From Actinophytocola sp963825445 (GTDB lineage: Bacteria; Actinomycetota; Actinomycetes; Mycobacteriales; Pseudonocardiaceae): 64,000 nucleotides of DNA. The stretch covers positions 806,001 to 870,000 of the forward strand of contig CAWGTM010000020.1 in NCBI GenBank assembly GCA_963825445.1, read 5' to 3'. Below are positions 8,637-17,274 of the stretch, piece by piece. The position numbers were made by a program, and so were the translations under genes. The notes beneath the pieces are model-generated. The model was not told the DNA's origin. It saw nothing but the letters and a program-made list of their open reading frames with translations, and did no database searches. How positions within the stretch are numbered: the first letter of the stretch is position 1; every line of letters starts with the position of its first letter.

Positions 8637-9303
8637 CTAGGACGCCTCCTCAGGGGGCTGGGCAGCGGCGTTGGTGATGTCGCTGATCGTGCCGGACAAC
8701 GCCGCCACGTAAACCTGGTCGTCGGCCTGCACCACGGTCTTCGGCGTCGGGCAGCACGCCCGTGCCGAACCGCATGATGAACGCCACCCGCGCGCCGGTC
8801 GCGGCCTCCAGCTGGGCGACCGTGTTGCCGACCCAGCCCTCGTGCACCGGCAGCTCGAGCACCGCGACCTTGCCCGTCGGGTCACGCCACGCCGACGAGA
8901 CCCCGTCCGGCAGCAGCGTCCGCATGAGCCGGTCGGTGGTCCACGGCACGGTGGCGACCGTGGGGATGCCGAGGCGCTCGTAGACCTCGGCGCGCTTGGC
9001 GTCGTAGATCCGCGCGACCACGTGCTCGACGCCGAACGTCTCGCGGGCCACCCGCGCGGAGATGATGTTGGAGTTGTCGCCGCTGGACACCGCCGCGAAG
9101 GCGCCGGCCCGCTCGATGCCCGCCTCGATGAGCACCTTGCGGTCGAAACCGCCGCCCACCACCTGCTGGCCGTGGAAGTCGATGCCGAGCCTGCGGAACG
9201 CCTGGGCGTCCTTGTCGATCACCGCGACCGTGTGGTCGAGCCGCTCGACGGCCGCCGCCAGGGACGCGCCGACCCGGCCGCAGCCCATGATCACCACGTG
9301 CAC
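8637..9303 (-). CDS. ceoB: TrkA-type K+ uptake regulatory protein CeoB, one frameshift
   Basis: About 221 residues after correction. I prefer the GTG at 9303, which gives VHVVIMGCGRVGASLA, because GGAGG lies seven bases upstream; an ATG at 9333 is in the same frame. GCGRVG is the nucleotide-binding loop and AFAAVSSGDNSNIISARVA the conserved second half of TrkA-N. An extra base near 8747 breaks the C-terminal TrkA-C part, which continues TPKTVVQADDQVYVAALSG to a TAG at 8637. A TAGGTT hexamer at 9344-9349 (minus strand) could be its -10 box. Divergent from the permease gene. Confidence 0.85.
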
Positions 9304-9397
9304 GACCCGGCCTCCAGCTGTCCGTTCCGACATCGACAGCATGAACCTACCGGTGGCTACTCCATCCCCGTGACGCGACCGCATACGCTGTCGCCCC

Positions 9398-11410
9398 GTG
9401 CCCAGTTTCACCAGCGTGTTGAAGCGGCTGGTCGTCGGACGTCCGTTCCGCACCGACCGGCTCGCCCACACGCTCCTGCCGAAACGCATCGCCCTGCCGG
9501 TGTTCGCGTCCGACGCCATGTCGAGCGTCGCGTACGCCCCCCAGGAGATCCTGGTGACGCTGTCGGTCGCCGGTGTCTCGGCGTACATGTTCAGCCCGTG
9601 GATCGCGCTGGCCGTGGTGGCGCTGATGGCCGCCGTGGTCGCCTCCTACCGGCAGAACGTGCACGCCTACCCGTCCGGCGGCGGCGACTACGAGGTGGTG
9701 ACCGCCAACCACGGCCCCAGGTGGGGGCTGGTGGTGGCGAGCGCGCTGCTCGTGGACTACGTGCTGACCGTGTCGGTGTCGATCGCGTCGGCGGCCGCGA
9801 ACATCGGGTCGCTCGTCCCTTTCGTGGCGACGCACAAGGTCGAGTTCGCGGTCGGCGCCATCGTGATCCTGACCGCGCTGAACCTGCGTGGCATCCGCGA
9901 GTCGGGCTCGTTCTTCGCCGTCCCCTCCTACGCGTTCGTCGCCGGCATCCTCACCATGGTGATCTGGGGTGCCACTCGGGCCTTCCTGCTCGGCGACGAG
10001 TTGCGCGCGGAGAGCGCGGACTTCCAGCTGCTCGAGGAGGGGGACCACCTCTCGGGGCTGGCGCTGCTGTTCCTGGTGCTGCGGGCGTTCTCCTCCGGCA
10101 GCGCGGCACTGACCGGGGTCGAGGCGATCAGCAACGGCGTGCCGGCGTTCCGCAAGCCGAAGTCGAAGAACGCCGCCACCACGCTGGCCCTGATGGGCGG
10201 CTTCGCCATCGTCATGTTCCTCGGGTTGATCATGCTGGCGTCGGTCACGCGGGCGAAGCTCGCGGAGAACCCGGCGCATCAGTTGGTCAACGCGCCCGAG
10301 GGCTACGAGCAGAAGACGCTGGTGGCGCAGCTCGCGGAGGCGGTCTTCGGCGGTTTCGACCCGGCCGTCTGGTACGTCGTGTTCTTCACCGGCCTGATCC
10401 TCGTGCTGGCCGCGAACACGGCGTTCAACGGCTTCCCGGTGCTCGGCTCGATCCTCGCGCAGGACCGCTACCTGCCCCGACAGCTGCACACCCGCGGCGA
10501 CCGGTTGGCGTTCTCGAACGGCATCGTCGGACTCGCGGCGTTCGCCATCGTGCTGATCATCGCGTTCGACGCCGAGGTCACGAGGCTGATCCAGCTGTAC
10601 ATCGTCGGGGTGTTCGTGTCGTTCGTGCTGAGCCAGAGCGGCATGATCCGGCACTGGAACCGACTGCTGCGGGCCGATCCGTCCGAAGAGGACGCCAAAC
10701 GGATGCGCCGGTCGCGGGCCGTCAACGCGTTCGGCCTGACCATGACGGCCGCCGTGCTGGTGATCGTGCTGATCACGAAGTTCACCCACGGCGCCTGGAT
10801 CGCGATCGCCGCCATGGCCGCGATCTACGCGCTGATGACCGGGATCCGCAGGCACTACGACCGGGTGGCCGAGGAACTGCGACAGGCGGAGCTGAACATC
10901 GACTCGATGACGCTGCCGTCGCGCAACCACGCGATCGTGCTGGTGTCCAAACTGCACCTGCCGACCCGGCGGGCGCTCGCCTACGCGCGGGCCACGCGGC
11001 CGGACGTGCTGGAGGCGGTCACGGTCAACGTCGACGACGCGGACACCCGTGCACTGGTGGCACAGTGGGAGAAGGAGGACTTCTCGGTGCCGCTGAAGGT
11101 CGTCGAGTCGCCGTACCGGGAGATCACGAAGCCGGTGCTGCACTATGTGAAGCGGGTGCGCAGCGCCAACCCGCGGGACGTGGTTACGGTGTATATCCCC
11201 GAATATGTGGTCGGTCGGTGGTGGGAGCAGTTCCTGCACAACCAGAGCGCGTTGCGGCTCAAGGGAAGGCTGCTGTTCCAGCCGGGGGTGATGGTGACGA
11301 GCGTGCCGTGGCAGCTGGCGTCGTCGCAGCGGGTGCGCTATCGCGACGAGGTGGTGCCGGGCGCTGTCCGGCGTGGACTTTCCGAGAAGAAGGAGCCTGA
11401 GCAGAAGTGA
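9398..11410 (+). CDS. APC superfamily permease (Rv2690c-like)
   Basis: A 670-residue protein with GTG start. About twelve hydrophobic segments fill residues 50-480. LPVFASDAMSSVAYAPQEIL is the typical first helix of this APC subfamily, and YPSGGGDYEVV and LNLRGIRESG are conserved loops. The last about 170 residues are soluble. It lies next to ceoB/ceoC in M. tuberculosis too, so a link to K+ or amino-acid transport is likely but the substrate is unproven. TACGCT about 15 bases before the GTG may be a -10 box for a nearly leaderless mRNA. The stop overlaps the next start (GTGA). Confidence 0.85.
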   Translation: MPSFTSVLKRLVVGRPFRTDRLAHTLLPKRIALPVFASDAMSSVAYAPQEILVTLSVAGVSAYMFSPWIALAVVALMAAVVASYRQNVHAYPSGGGDYEVVTANHGPRWGLVVASALLVDYVLTVSVSIASAAANIGSLVPFVATHKVEFAVGAIVILTALNLRGIRESGSFFAVPSYAFVAGILTMVIWGATRAFLLGDELRAESADFQLLEEGDHLSGLALLFLVLRAFSSGSAALTGVEAISNGVPAFRKPKSKNAATTLALMGGFAIVMFLGLIMLASVTRAKLAENPAHQLVNAPEGYEQKTLVAQLAEAVFGGFDPAVWYVVFFTGLILVLAANTAFNGFPVLGSILAQDRYLPRQLHTRGDRLAFSNGIVGLAAFAIVLIIAFDAEVTRLIQLYIVGVFVSFVLSQSGMIRHWNRLLRADPSEEDAKRMRRSRAVNAFGLTMTAAVLVIVLITKFTHGAWIAIAAMAAIYALMTGIRRHYDRVAEELRQAELNIDSMTLPSRNHAIVLVSKLHLPTRRALAYARATRPDVLEAVTVNVDDADTRALVAQWEKEDFSVPLKVVESPYREITKPVLHYVKRVRSANPRDVVTVYIPEYVVGRWWEQFLHNQSALRLKGRLLFQPGVMVTSVPWQLASSQRVRYRDEVVPGAVRRGLSEKKEPEQK

Positions 11411-12592
11411 CCCGGCTGGACTGGACCGGTCGGCGGTTCGAGGTGGAGATCGGCGCGGTCGCGCACGGCGGGCACTGCGTGGCCCGGCACGACGGACGTG
11501 TGGTGTTCGTACGCCATGCGCTGCCCGGGGAGCGGGCGGTCGTGCTCATCACGGAGGACCGGGGTGGCTCCTTCTGCCGTGGCGACGCCATTTCCGTGCT
11601 TTCGGCCTCATCCGATCGGGTCGTCGCGCCATGTCCGGTATCGGGCCCGGGCGGGTGCGGCGGCTGCGACTGGCAGCACGCTACGCCCGCTTCTCAGCGT
11701 GCGCTGAAGGCGTCGGTGGTGGCCGAGCAGATGCGGCGGCTGGCTTCGCTTACCGTCGATGTCGAGGTGGAGGAGCTGCCGGGCGGCTACCTGGACTGGC
11801 GGACGCGGACGCGGCTCGCCGTGGATTCCACTGGTAGGCCGGGTTTTCGGGCGCATCGCAGTCACACGGTGATTCCGGTGGCGGACTGCCCGATCGCCGC
11901 GCCGGGCACGGTGGACGCGGTGGTCGGTCGATCATGGACTCCCGGCGTCGAGCTGGCGGTGGCCGTGGACGCGGACGCTTTCACGCACGTGGTCGACGTG
12001 GGCTCGGGTTCGGCTCTCGTGGGTGCCGCGTTGGCTTCGGAGCGGGCGGCGCAACGGTCGTGGCAGGTCGCGGCGGACGGGTTCTGGCAGGTGCACCCGG
12101 CGGCGGCGGACCTGTACTGCGAGGTGGTGTCGTCGTGGTCTGCGGCTGGAGCCCGGCGATTCGGCGTGGGACCTGTACAGCGGGGTGGGCCTGTTCGCGG
12201 CGGTACTGGCGGCGCAGGTCGGCCCTTCGGGGTCGGTGATGGCCGTGGAGTCCTTTGTGGACGCTGCCCGGCTGTCGGCGACGAACCTGGCGGATCTCAA
12301 GCAGGTGCGGGTCTTCGCGGGTCGCGTGGCGGCCGTGCTGGCGGCGGGCGAGGGCCCGGACCCGCGAGTGGTGGTGCTGGACCCGCCACGCAAGGGGGCG
12401 GGGCGCGACATCGTGGACGCGATCGCGGCGCGGGGTGCGGAACGGGTGATCTACGTGGCGTGCGACCCGGCCGCTCTGGCCCGCGACGTGGCGACCTTCG
12501 CCGGGCACGGGTACTCGCTGTCGGCTTTGCGTGCCTTCGACGCGTTCCCGATGACGCATCACGTGGAGTGCATCGCGCTGCTGACCCGGTGA
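11407..12592 (+). CDS. 23S rRNA (uracil-5-)-methyltransferase, RumA/RlmCD type, one frameshift
   Basis: About 394 residues after correction. The N-terminus is a TRAM domain (IGAVAHGGHCVARHDGRVVF). CPVSGPGGCGGCDWQHA carries the cysteines of a 4Fe-4S cluster. WQVAADGFWQVHPAAADLYC is the typical linker. At about 12139 an extra T shifts the frame, and the corrected frame gives WDLYSGVGLFAAVLA (SAM motif), VVVLDPPRKGAGRD and YVACDPAALARD with the catalytic Cys. It methylates uridine in 23S rRNA; which position is unknown. Coupled to the upstream permease gene, as in Rv2690c-Rv2689c. Confidence 0.85.
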
Positions 12593-12683
12593 GTGTGCCT
12601 TAGCGAATCCTCTGGTGCACAGAGCGGTCGGATGCCCGGGCCCCCTGATTTCAAGGCTATCGGGCAGCACCGACAGTTTTGGG
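12591..12683 (+). repeat. 92-bp dispersed repeat, copy 2
   Basis: Begins inside the methyltransferase stop codon (GAGTGTGCC) and runs to CAGTTTTGGG. It aligns along its whole length with 7837-7928 in the same orientation relative to the window. Array B begins 43 bp further on. No coding potential. Confidence 0.75.
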
Positions 12684-12725
12684 TTTCGCGCTGCTGACGC
12701 CCTGCGGACCCGCCCAGATGCCCGG

Positions 12726-12906
12726 CGAGTCCCACGTTCAGCCCCCGCGAGTCCCCCTCCCGAGACACGCGAGTTGGCGGTTCACGACCACAAACCCGGT
12801 TCACGAACCGCCGACTCGCATGTCCTGCGAGGGAGACTCGCGGTGCTTGAACGGGGGACTCACCGGGCCCGAACGTGGGACTCGCCCGTCCTCAACGTGG
12901 GACTCG
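12726..12906. repeat. Intergenic array B, 22-bp period
   Basis: CGAGT boxes start at 12726, 12748 and 12770. Inverted GACTCG/GACTCA boxes start at 12813, 12835, 12857, 12879 and 12901. Every step within a set is exactly 22 bp. Right-hand units read roughly GAACGTGGGACTCGCC. The centre has CGAGTTGGCGGTTC as in array A. The remaining bases up to the serine hydrolase gene hold only a short hydrophobic frame near 12926 (MISALGIGLVMDCAVG) that I do not accept as a gene. Confidence 0.8.
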
Positions 12907-13084
12907 CCGGTGGGCGGCGGGCCGGGATGATCTCGGCTCTCGGCATCGGGCTGGTCATGGACTGCGCGGTCGGTCTCATGGCTGGGACGTTCTCCGCGTT
13001 CTCCTTCGCCGTACCGCTATCCAGAACTGGATCACTTCTGGGCCACCGTCCACTCCTGACGGACGCGGGTTTCGAACATCGCGA

Positions 13085-13100
13085 CCTGACGAAAGTCAGG
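13085..13100. promoter_or_regulatory. Palindrome CCTGAC-GAAA-GTCAGG
   Basis: Perfect 6-bp arms with a four-base GAAA centre, 84 bp upstream of the serine hydrolase start. Inverted repeats of this size are typical of NarL/LuxR-type response regulator sites. The gene block it precedes ends in such a regulator, so autoregulation is the simplest reading. Confidence 0.6.
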
Positions 13101-13184
13101 GGTGGAGGCTGTCGTTCTGGTCCTGTGCCGGGGACACCACCGTTCGTAGCGTCACCGACGTCAACGAGACGATCGGAGTGCGTT

Positions 13185-14651
13185 GTGGGACTGAACAAGC
13201 GTGTGTTGCTGGGTGCGGTGGTCGCCCTGCTGGCCGTCGCGCTGCCAGGACAGGCGGTCGCGGAACCGGAGGTGGACCTCGCGGCCATCGACCGCTACGT
13301 CGCGGACTTCGCCGACAACGCCGGGTATCCCGGGGTCGCCTTCGCGATCACCAAAGACGATCAGGTGGTGCACGTATCCGGGGTGGGCCACGACTCCTCG
13401 GGTGCCGCGGTGACCGCCACGACGCCGATGCCGGTGGCGTCGGTGAGCAAGTCGTTCACCGCGTTGGCCGTCATGCGGTTGGTGGAGCAGGGAAAGGTGG
13501 CGCTGGACGCGCCGGTTCGCCGCTACGTGCGGGACTTCCGGATCGCCGACCCGAGGGGCGCGGAGATCACCGTCCGGCAGCTGTTGAACCAGACCTCCGG
13601 GATCACCGACGGCACCCTTGCCGAGAAGAGCCTGCCGCAGCCGGATTCCCTGGCCGGTGCGGTGACGCGGGCCCACGAAGCGACGCTCGCCGTCGACCCG
13701 GGAACCAAGCACTACTACACGAACACGAACTATCACCTGGCCGGGCGCTTGGTGGAGGTCGTCACCGGCGAGCCGTTCGCCGACCACCTGCGCCGTACGG
13801 TGTTCGAGCCCGCGGGGATGCGGGCGACGACCGTACTCGAGGTCGCCCCCGGCAATGTCCAGAAGGGACACATCTTCGCCTACGGAATTTCCGTTCCCGC
13901 GGTCGAGCCCGCCCGGTTCCTCACCGGCACCGACGGCATCATCTCGACGGCCGAGGACCTGGCGCAGTGGCTGATCGTGCAGTCCAACGGCGGCGCGGCC
14001 GCGGACGGCACCCGGCTCGTCTCGCCCGAGAGCGTCACGGCAATGCACACCTCGTCGGATCCGCGGTGGACCTACGGCATGGGCTGGGACACCGCGGACG
14101 GACGGGTGCGTCACGGCGGGATCTGGTTCACCTACTCGGCCGGTGCGTTGCTGCTGCCCTCCGGCTACGGCATCGCGGTGCTGACCAACAGCGGTGTCGC
14201 GCTGGGCAACGAGGGGACCCGCGATGTGGAGAGCGGCATCGCCACCCTCCTGGAGGGCGGCACGCCGGCCATCGGCGCCCCGACCCGGCTGCTCACCGAC
14301 CTGGTCCTGGCCGCGCTCACCCTGCTGAGCCTCGTGCTCGGCGTGCTCGCGCTGCGGCGGAGCGACCGGTGGGTGCGGCGGTTCGGCACTCGACCGATCG
14401 GGTACCTGGCGCTGCGGCTGGTGCCCCGTGTGTTCCCGGCCGTCATCCTGGCGTCGGCGCCGTACCTGCTGAGTTTCCTCGTCGGTGGTGGCCGGGACAT
14501 CACCTACGTCCAGCTCGGGTACTACTCGGTGGCGCTGGTGACCTGGTTGCTGGTGTCGAGCGCGCTCAATCTCGCGGTGGCCACCATCCGCGTCGTCGGG
14601 CTGGTGCGGTTGCGTCGTGCGCCGGCGTCGATGCAGGTCCCGGCGCTGTAG
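13185..14651 (+). CDS. Class C beta-lactamase-like serine hydrolase with membrane tail
   Basis: A 488-residue protein. The GTG at 13185 has GGAG six bases upstream. A signal peptide (LLGAVVALLAVALPGQAVA, residues 8-26) precedes a beta-lactamase/D-Ala-D-Ala-peptidase domain. The S-x-x-K motif is Ser86-Val-Ser-Lys89, YYTNTNYHLAG supplies the Tyr motif, and RHGGIWFTYSAG is the KTG-like HGG motif. Three hydrophobic segments follow from about residue 370, so the catalytic domain is outside and membrane-anchored. It is followed by a histidine kinase and response regulator, suggesting a role in envelope sensing or peptidoglycan-peptide trimming. Substrate unknown. Confidence 0.85.
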   Translation: MGLNKRVLLGAVVALLAVALPGQAVAEPEVDLAAIDRYVADFADNAGYPGVAFAITKDDQVVHVSGVGHDSSGAAVTATTPMPVASVSKSFTALAVMRLVEQGKVALDAPVRRYVRDFRIADPRGAEITVRQLLNQTSGITDGTLAEKSLPQPDSLAGAVTRAHEATLAVDPGTKHYYTNTNYHLAGRLVEVVTGEPFADHLRRTVFEPAGMRATTVLEVAPGNVQKGHIFAYGISVPAVEPARFLTGTDGIISTAEDLAQWLIVQSNGGAAADGTRLVSPESVTAMHTSSDPRWTYGMGWDTADGRVRHGGIWFTYSAGALLLPSGYGIAVLTNSGVALGNEGTRDVESGIATLLEGGTPAIGAPTRLLTDLVLAALTLLSLVLGVLALRRSDRWVRRFGTRPIGYLALRLVPRVFPAVILASAPYLLSFLVGGGRDITYVQLGYYSVALVTWLLVSSALNLAVATIRVVGLVRLRRAPASMQVPAL

Positions 14652-14662
14652 CGTCCGTGATC

Positions 14663-15715
14663 ATGACTACCTCTCGAGGGGCGCTGGTGGTGCTCGCGGC
14701 GTTGCTCGCGGTCGTCGTCATCGCCCACGAGGAGCTGGCGGGCTGGGCACTGGCCGGTGCCGTGCTGGCGCCCATCGCGGGGGTGGCGCTGCTCGCGATC
14801 AACCCGGTGCTGTCGCTCGGCGTGGGTGTGCTGACCGCGGTGGCGACGGCACCTGCCATGGCCGGTGCCGTGCCGCCCTGGACCGTGGCGCTCGGCGCGG
14901 CGGTGGCGGTGCTCAGTGCGCTGGCCGGCGTCCGGGCGGCCCGGCCGGTGCCCGCACTCGTGACGGTCGGGGCGGGCGCCGCGCTGGCCGCGGCGCTCAC
15001 CCTGGTCGACGAGATCTGGTCCGCCGGCCTGGTCCTGCTGGCCGTCACCGTGCTGCTGCCCTGGCTGCTCGGCCGCACGGTGTACCAGCAGACGACCATG
15101 GCCTCGGCCGCCACCGACCAGGTCCACCTACGGGAACGGGCCCGTATCGCGCACGACATGCACGACACCCTCGGCCACGAGCTGAGCCTGCTCGCCCTGC
15201 ACGCTGGTGCGTTGGAGTTGGCACCCGACCTCGACGAACGGCACCGGCAGGCGATCGGGCGCCTGCGCGCCGGTGCGGCCGCGGCCACCGAGCGACTGGC
15301 CGACATCGTGGCCGTGCTCCGCGACGGCGAGCCCGTGCCGCCGGTGGTCGATGATCTGCACGACCTCGTCGACCGGGCCGCGCGGGCAGGGATGGCGGTA
15401 TCACTGGACTGGAGCGGCACCCTGCCGCCGATGGTGCACCGGACCGCGCACCGGGTCGTGCAGGAAGGGCTGACCAACGCCATGAAGCACGCGCCGGGGT
15501 CGGCCGTTCAGGTGCGGGTGGTCGACGCGGCGGCCACGACCGTCGTGACCGTGACCAACGCCGTGCCCGCGAAGCAGCGGCGAGGAGCCGGTGGTCGCAC
15601 CGGCCTGGTCGCACTGCGGGAGCGGGTCCGGCTGGCGGGCGGTACTTTTCAGGCTGGCCGCAAGGCCGGCATCTTCGAGATCGTGGCCACGCTGCCGCAC
15701 ACGGGGACGCTGTGA
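14663..15715 (+). CDS. NarL-type sensor histidine kinase
   Basis: A 350-residue protein. Residues 1-138 form about five membrane helices with hardly any extracellular loop, so the signal is probably sensed within or at the membrane. HisKA_3 dimerisation helix RIAHDMHDTLGHELSLLALH has the phospho-acceptor at His167. The HATPase domain has VVQEGLTNAMKHAPGS (N box) and GGRTGLVALRERVRLAGG (G box). Its stop overlaps the response regulator start (GTGA), so the two are coupled. It begins 11 bases after the serine hydrolase. Confidence 0.9.
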   Translation: MTTSRGALVVLAALLAVVVIAHEELAGWALAGAVLAPIAGVALLAINPVLSLGVGVLTAVATAPAMAGAVPPWTVALGAAVAVLSALAGVRAARPVPALVTVGAGAALAAALTLVDEIWSAGLVLLAVTVLLPWLLGRTVYQQTTMASAATDQVHLRERARIAHDMHDTLGHELSLLALHAGALELAPDLDERHRQAIGRLRAGAAAATERLADIVAVLRDGEPVPPVVDDLHDLVDRAARAGMAVSLDWSGTLPPMVHRTAHRVVQEGLTNAMKHAPGSAVQVRVVDAAATTVVTVTNAVPAKQRRGAGGRTGLVALRERVRLAGGTFQAGRKAGIFEIVATLPHTGTL

Positions 15716-16365
15716 TCACGGTACTGCTCGCCGACGACGAGGTCATGATCCGCGCCGGGGTGCGGGCCATCCTCGACATGGACCAGGACATCACCGTGGT
15801 CGCCGAGGCCGGCGACGGGCGCGAGGCCATCGAACTCGCCATCGCCCATCGGCCCGACGTCGCGCTGCTCGACATCCGCATGCCCCGGCTCGACGGGCTC
15901 GCCGCCGCGGCCGAGATCATCCGGGCGGCACCCACGGTGGCGGTCGCGATCCTCACCACGTTCGGGGACGACGCCTACATCGCCGAGGCACTCGACGGTG
16001 GTGCCCGGGGCTTTCTGCTCAAGTCCGGTGATCCGCGGGAGCTGATCGCCGGCGTCCACGCGGTCGCCGGCGGTGGTGCCTACCTGGCGCCCGCCGTGGC
16101 CGCGCGCATGATCAGCAGGCTGCGGTCCACCGGGCTCAGCCGCACGACGAGCGCACGGGCCAGGGTCGATGCCCTCAGCCAGCGGGAACGGGACGTGCTG
16201 GCGCTGCTCGGCGCCGGCCTGTCCAACGCGCGCATCGCCAGGCGGCTCAACGTCGTCGAGGGGACCGTCAAAGGGCACGTCAGTGCGATCCTCACGCAGT
16301 TGGACCTCGACAACCGCGTGCAGGCGGCGGTGTTGGCGCATGAGGCGGGTCTGAAGGTGGACTGA
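15712..16365 (+). CDS. NarL/LuxR-family response regulator
   Basis: A 217-residue protein. The receiver domain (1-120) has acidic pocket ADDE and phospho-acceptor Asp54 in VALLDIRMPRLDGL, with Lys in GFLLKSGDP. The C-terminal LuxR helix-turn-helix is SQRERDVLALLGAGLSNARI then VVEGTVKGHVSAILTQLDL. It is the partner of the overlapping kinase. The likely target is the palindrome upstream of the serine hydrolase gene. Confidence 0.92.
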   Translation: MITVLLADDEVMIRAGVRAILDMDQDITVVAEAGDGREAIELAIAHRPDVALLDIRMPRLDGLAAAAEIIRAAPTVAVAILTTFGDDAYIAEALDGGARGFLLKSGDPRELIAGVHAVAGGGAYLAPAVAARMISRLRSTGLSRTTSARARVDALSQRERDVLALLGAGLSNARIARRLNVVEGTVKGHVSAILTQLDLDNRVQAAVLAHEAGLKVD

Positions 16366-16373
16366 TCTGGTTT

Positions 16374-17225
16374 TTATTGGGCCCAGTCCTGCTGGGGTGG
16401 GGTGTCCTGAGGACGGTGCTGGGGGAGCGGCACGCCGGGCGGCGGGGTCGGGTGACCCTGGCCGGGCGGGGGACCACCGAACTGACCGCCGTGCTGGGGC
16501 CGATCCTGCTGCGGCCCGCCGTACTGGGGCGCGCCCTGCGGACCGCCGTGTTGATGGCCGCCGTGCTGGGGGCCGCCATGTTGAGGACTGCCGTGCTGGG
16601 GTTCGCCGTGCTGGGGACTGCCGTGCTGAGGCGCGCCCTGCGGGCCGCCGTACTGGGGACCGCCGCGTTGAGGACCGCCGTGCTGAGGCGCGCCCTGGGG
16701 TCCGCCCTGTTGGGGCGTGCCGTTGGGCGGGGTGCCCTGCTGGGGTGTGCCGTGCGGGGGCGTCGCCTGGATCTCGGCACCTGCGGGGGGCAGCCCGGCG
16801 CGCTGGCGGAGCCAGTCGGGGATGTGGTCGTCGCCGCGGGGGAAGAACTTCAGTTCGTCCGCGAAGCCGATCGGGGGCGGGACCCGTCGCCACCGGGGCT
16901 CGACATCGGGTTCGAACTCCGCCGAGAAGCTGCTCGGCGGGTCCAGCAGGTACAGCGCCGACAGCCAGGTCCCCCGGCCCGGCCGGTACATGCCCTGCCG
17001 GAGCTTGCCCAGCCCGTCGACAACTTCCCGCGGCGGCGGCACCGGTCGCGGGGTGCCGTCCTGGCCCGTGACGAACACGTCGACCTCGACGTGCCGCCCC
17101 GCCGCCCGGAACTCGGCGCGCACCTGCGTCCAGTCCTGCCCGGCCACAGACAGCAGCGCGCGGCCCACTTGCCGCGTCAGCCTGTCCTGCTCCGGCTGAT
17201 CCATCACCGGTTGCGGCTCGGTCAC
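16374..17225 (-). CDS. Protein with Pro/Gln/Gly/His repeat tail, unknown function
   Basis: A 283-residue protein from a GTG at 17225. Residues 1-145 form a compact domain: QVGRALLSVAGQDWTQVRAE, then GKLRQGMYRPGRGTWLSALY, FEPDVEPRWRRVPPP and ADELKFFPRGDDHIPDWL. This resembles domains found beside actinobacterial toxin or secretion loci (YezG-like), but I cannot assign it firmly. Residues 165-283 are low complexity, built on a five-residue PQHGG/PQHGS unit. It is the second gene of a minus-strand pair with the 913-residue repeat protein, 49 bp apart. Confidence 0.65.
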   Translation of the reverse strand: MTEPQPVMDQPEQDRLTRQVGRALLSVAGQDWTQVRAEFRAAGRHVEVDVFVTGQDGTPRPVPPPREVVDGLGKLRQGMYRPGRGTWLSALYLLDPPSSFSAEFEPDVEPRWRRVPPPIGFADELKFFPRGDDHIPDWLRQRAGLPPAGAEIQATPPHGTPQQGTPPNGTPQQGGPQGAPQHGGPQRGGPQYGGPQGAPQHGSPQHGEPQHGSPQHGGPQHGGHQHGGPQGAPQYGGPQQDRPQHGGQFGGPPPGQGHPTPPPGVPLPQHRPQDTPPQQDWAQ

Positions 17226-17274
17226 AGCTCGATCCCCACCCTCTTCGCCAATCGGACTTATGACCTTACCCGGG

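Noticed and set aside
7837..12683. Insertion sequence ends
   Set aside because: The two 92-bp copies are direct repeats without inverted termini, and there is no transposase between or beside them.
12926..13060. Small membrane protein starting MISALGIGLVMDCAVG
   Set aside because: No ribosome site, no recognisable family, and the frame runs on into the serine hydrolase gene. It may be a vestige, but I cannot support a gene.
13161..14114. Long minus-strand open frame opposite the serine hydrolase
   Set aside because: It is rich in Arg, Gly and His as expected for a shadow of a GC-biased gene, and the plus-strand protein has clear motifs.
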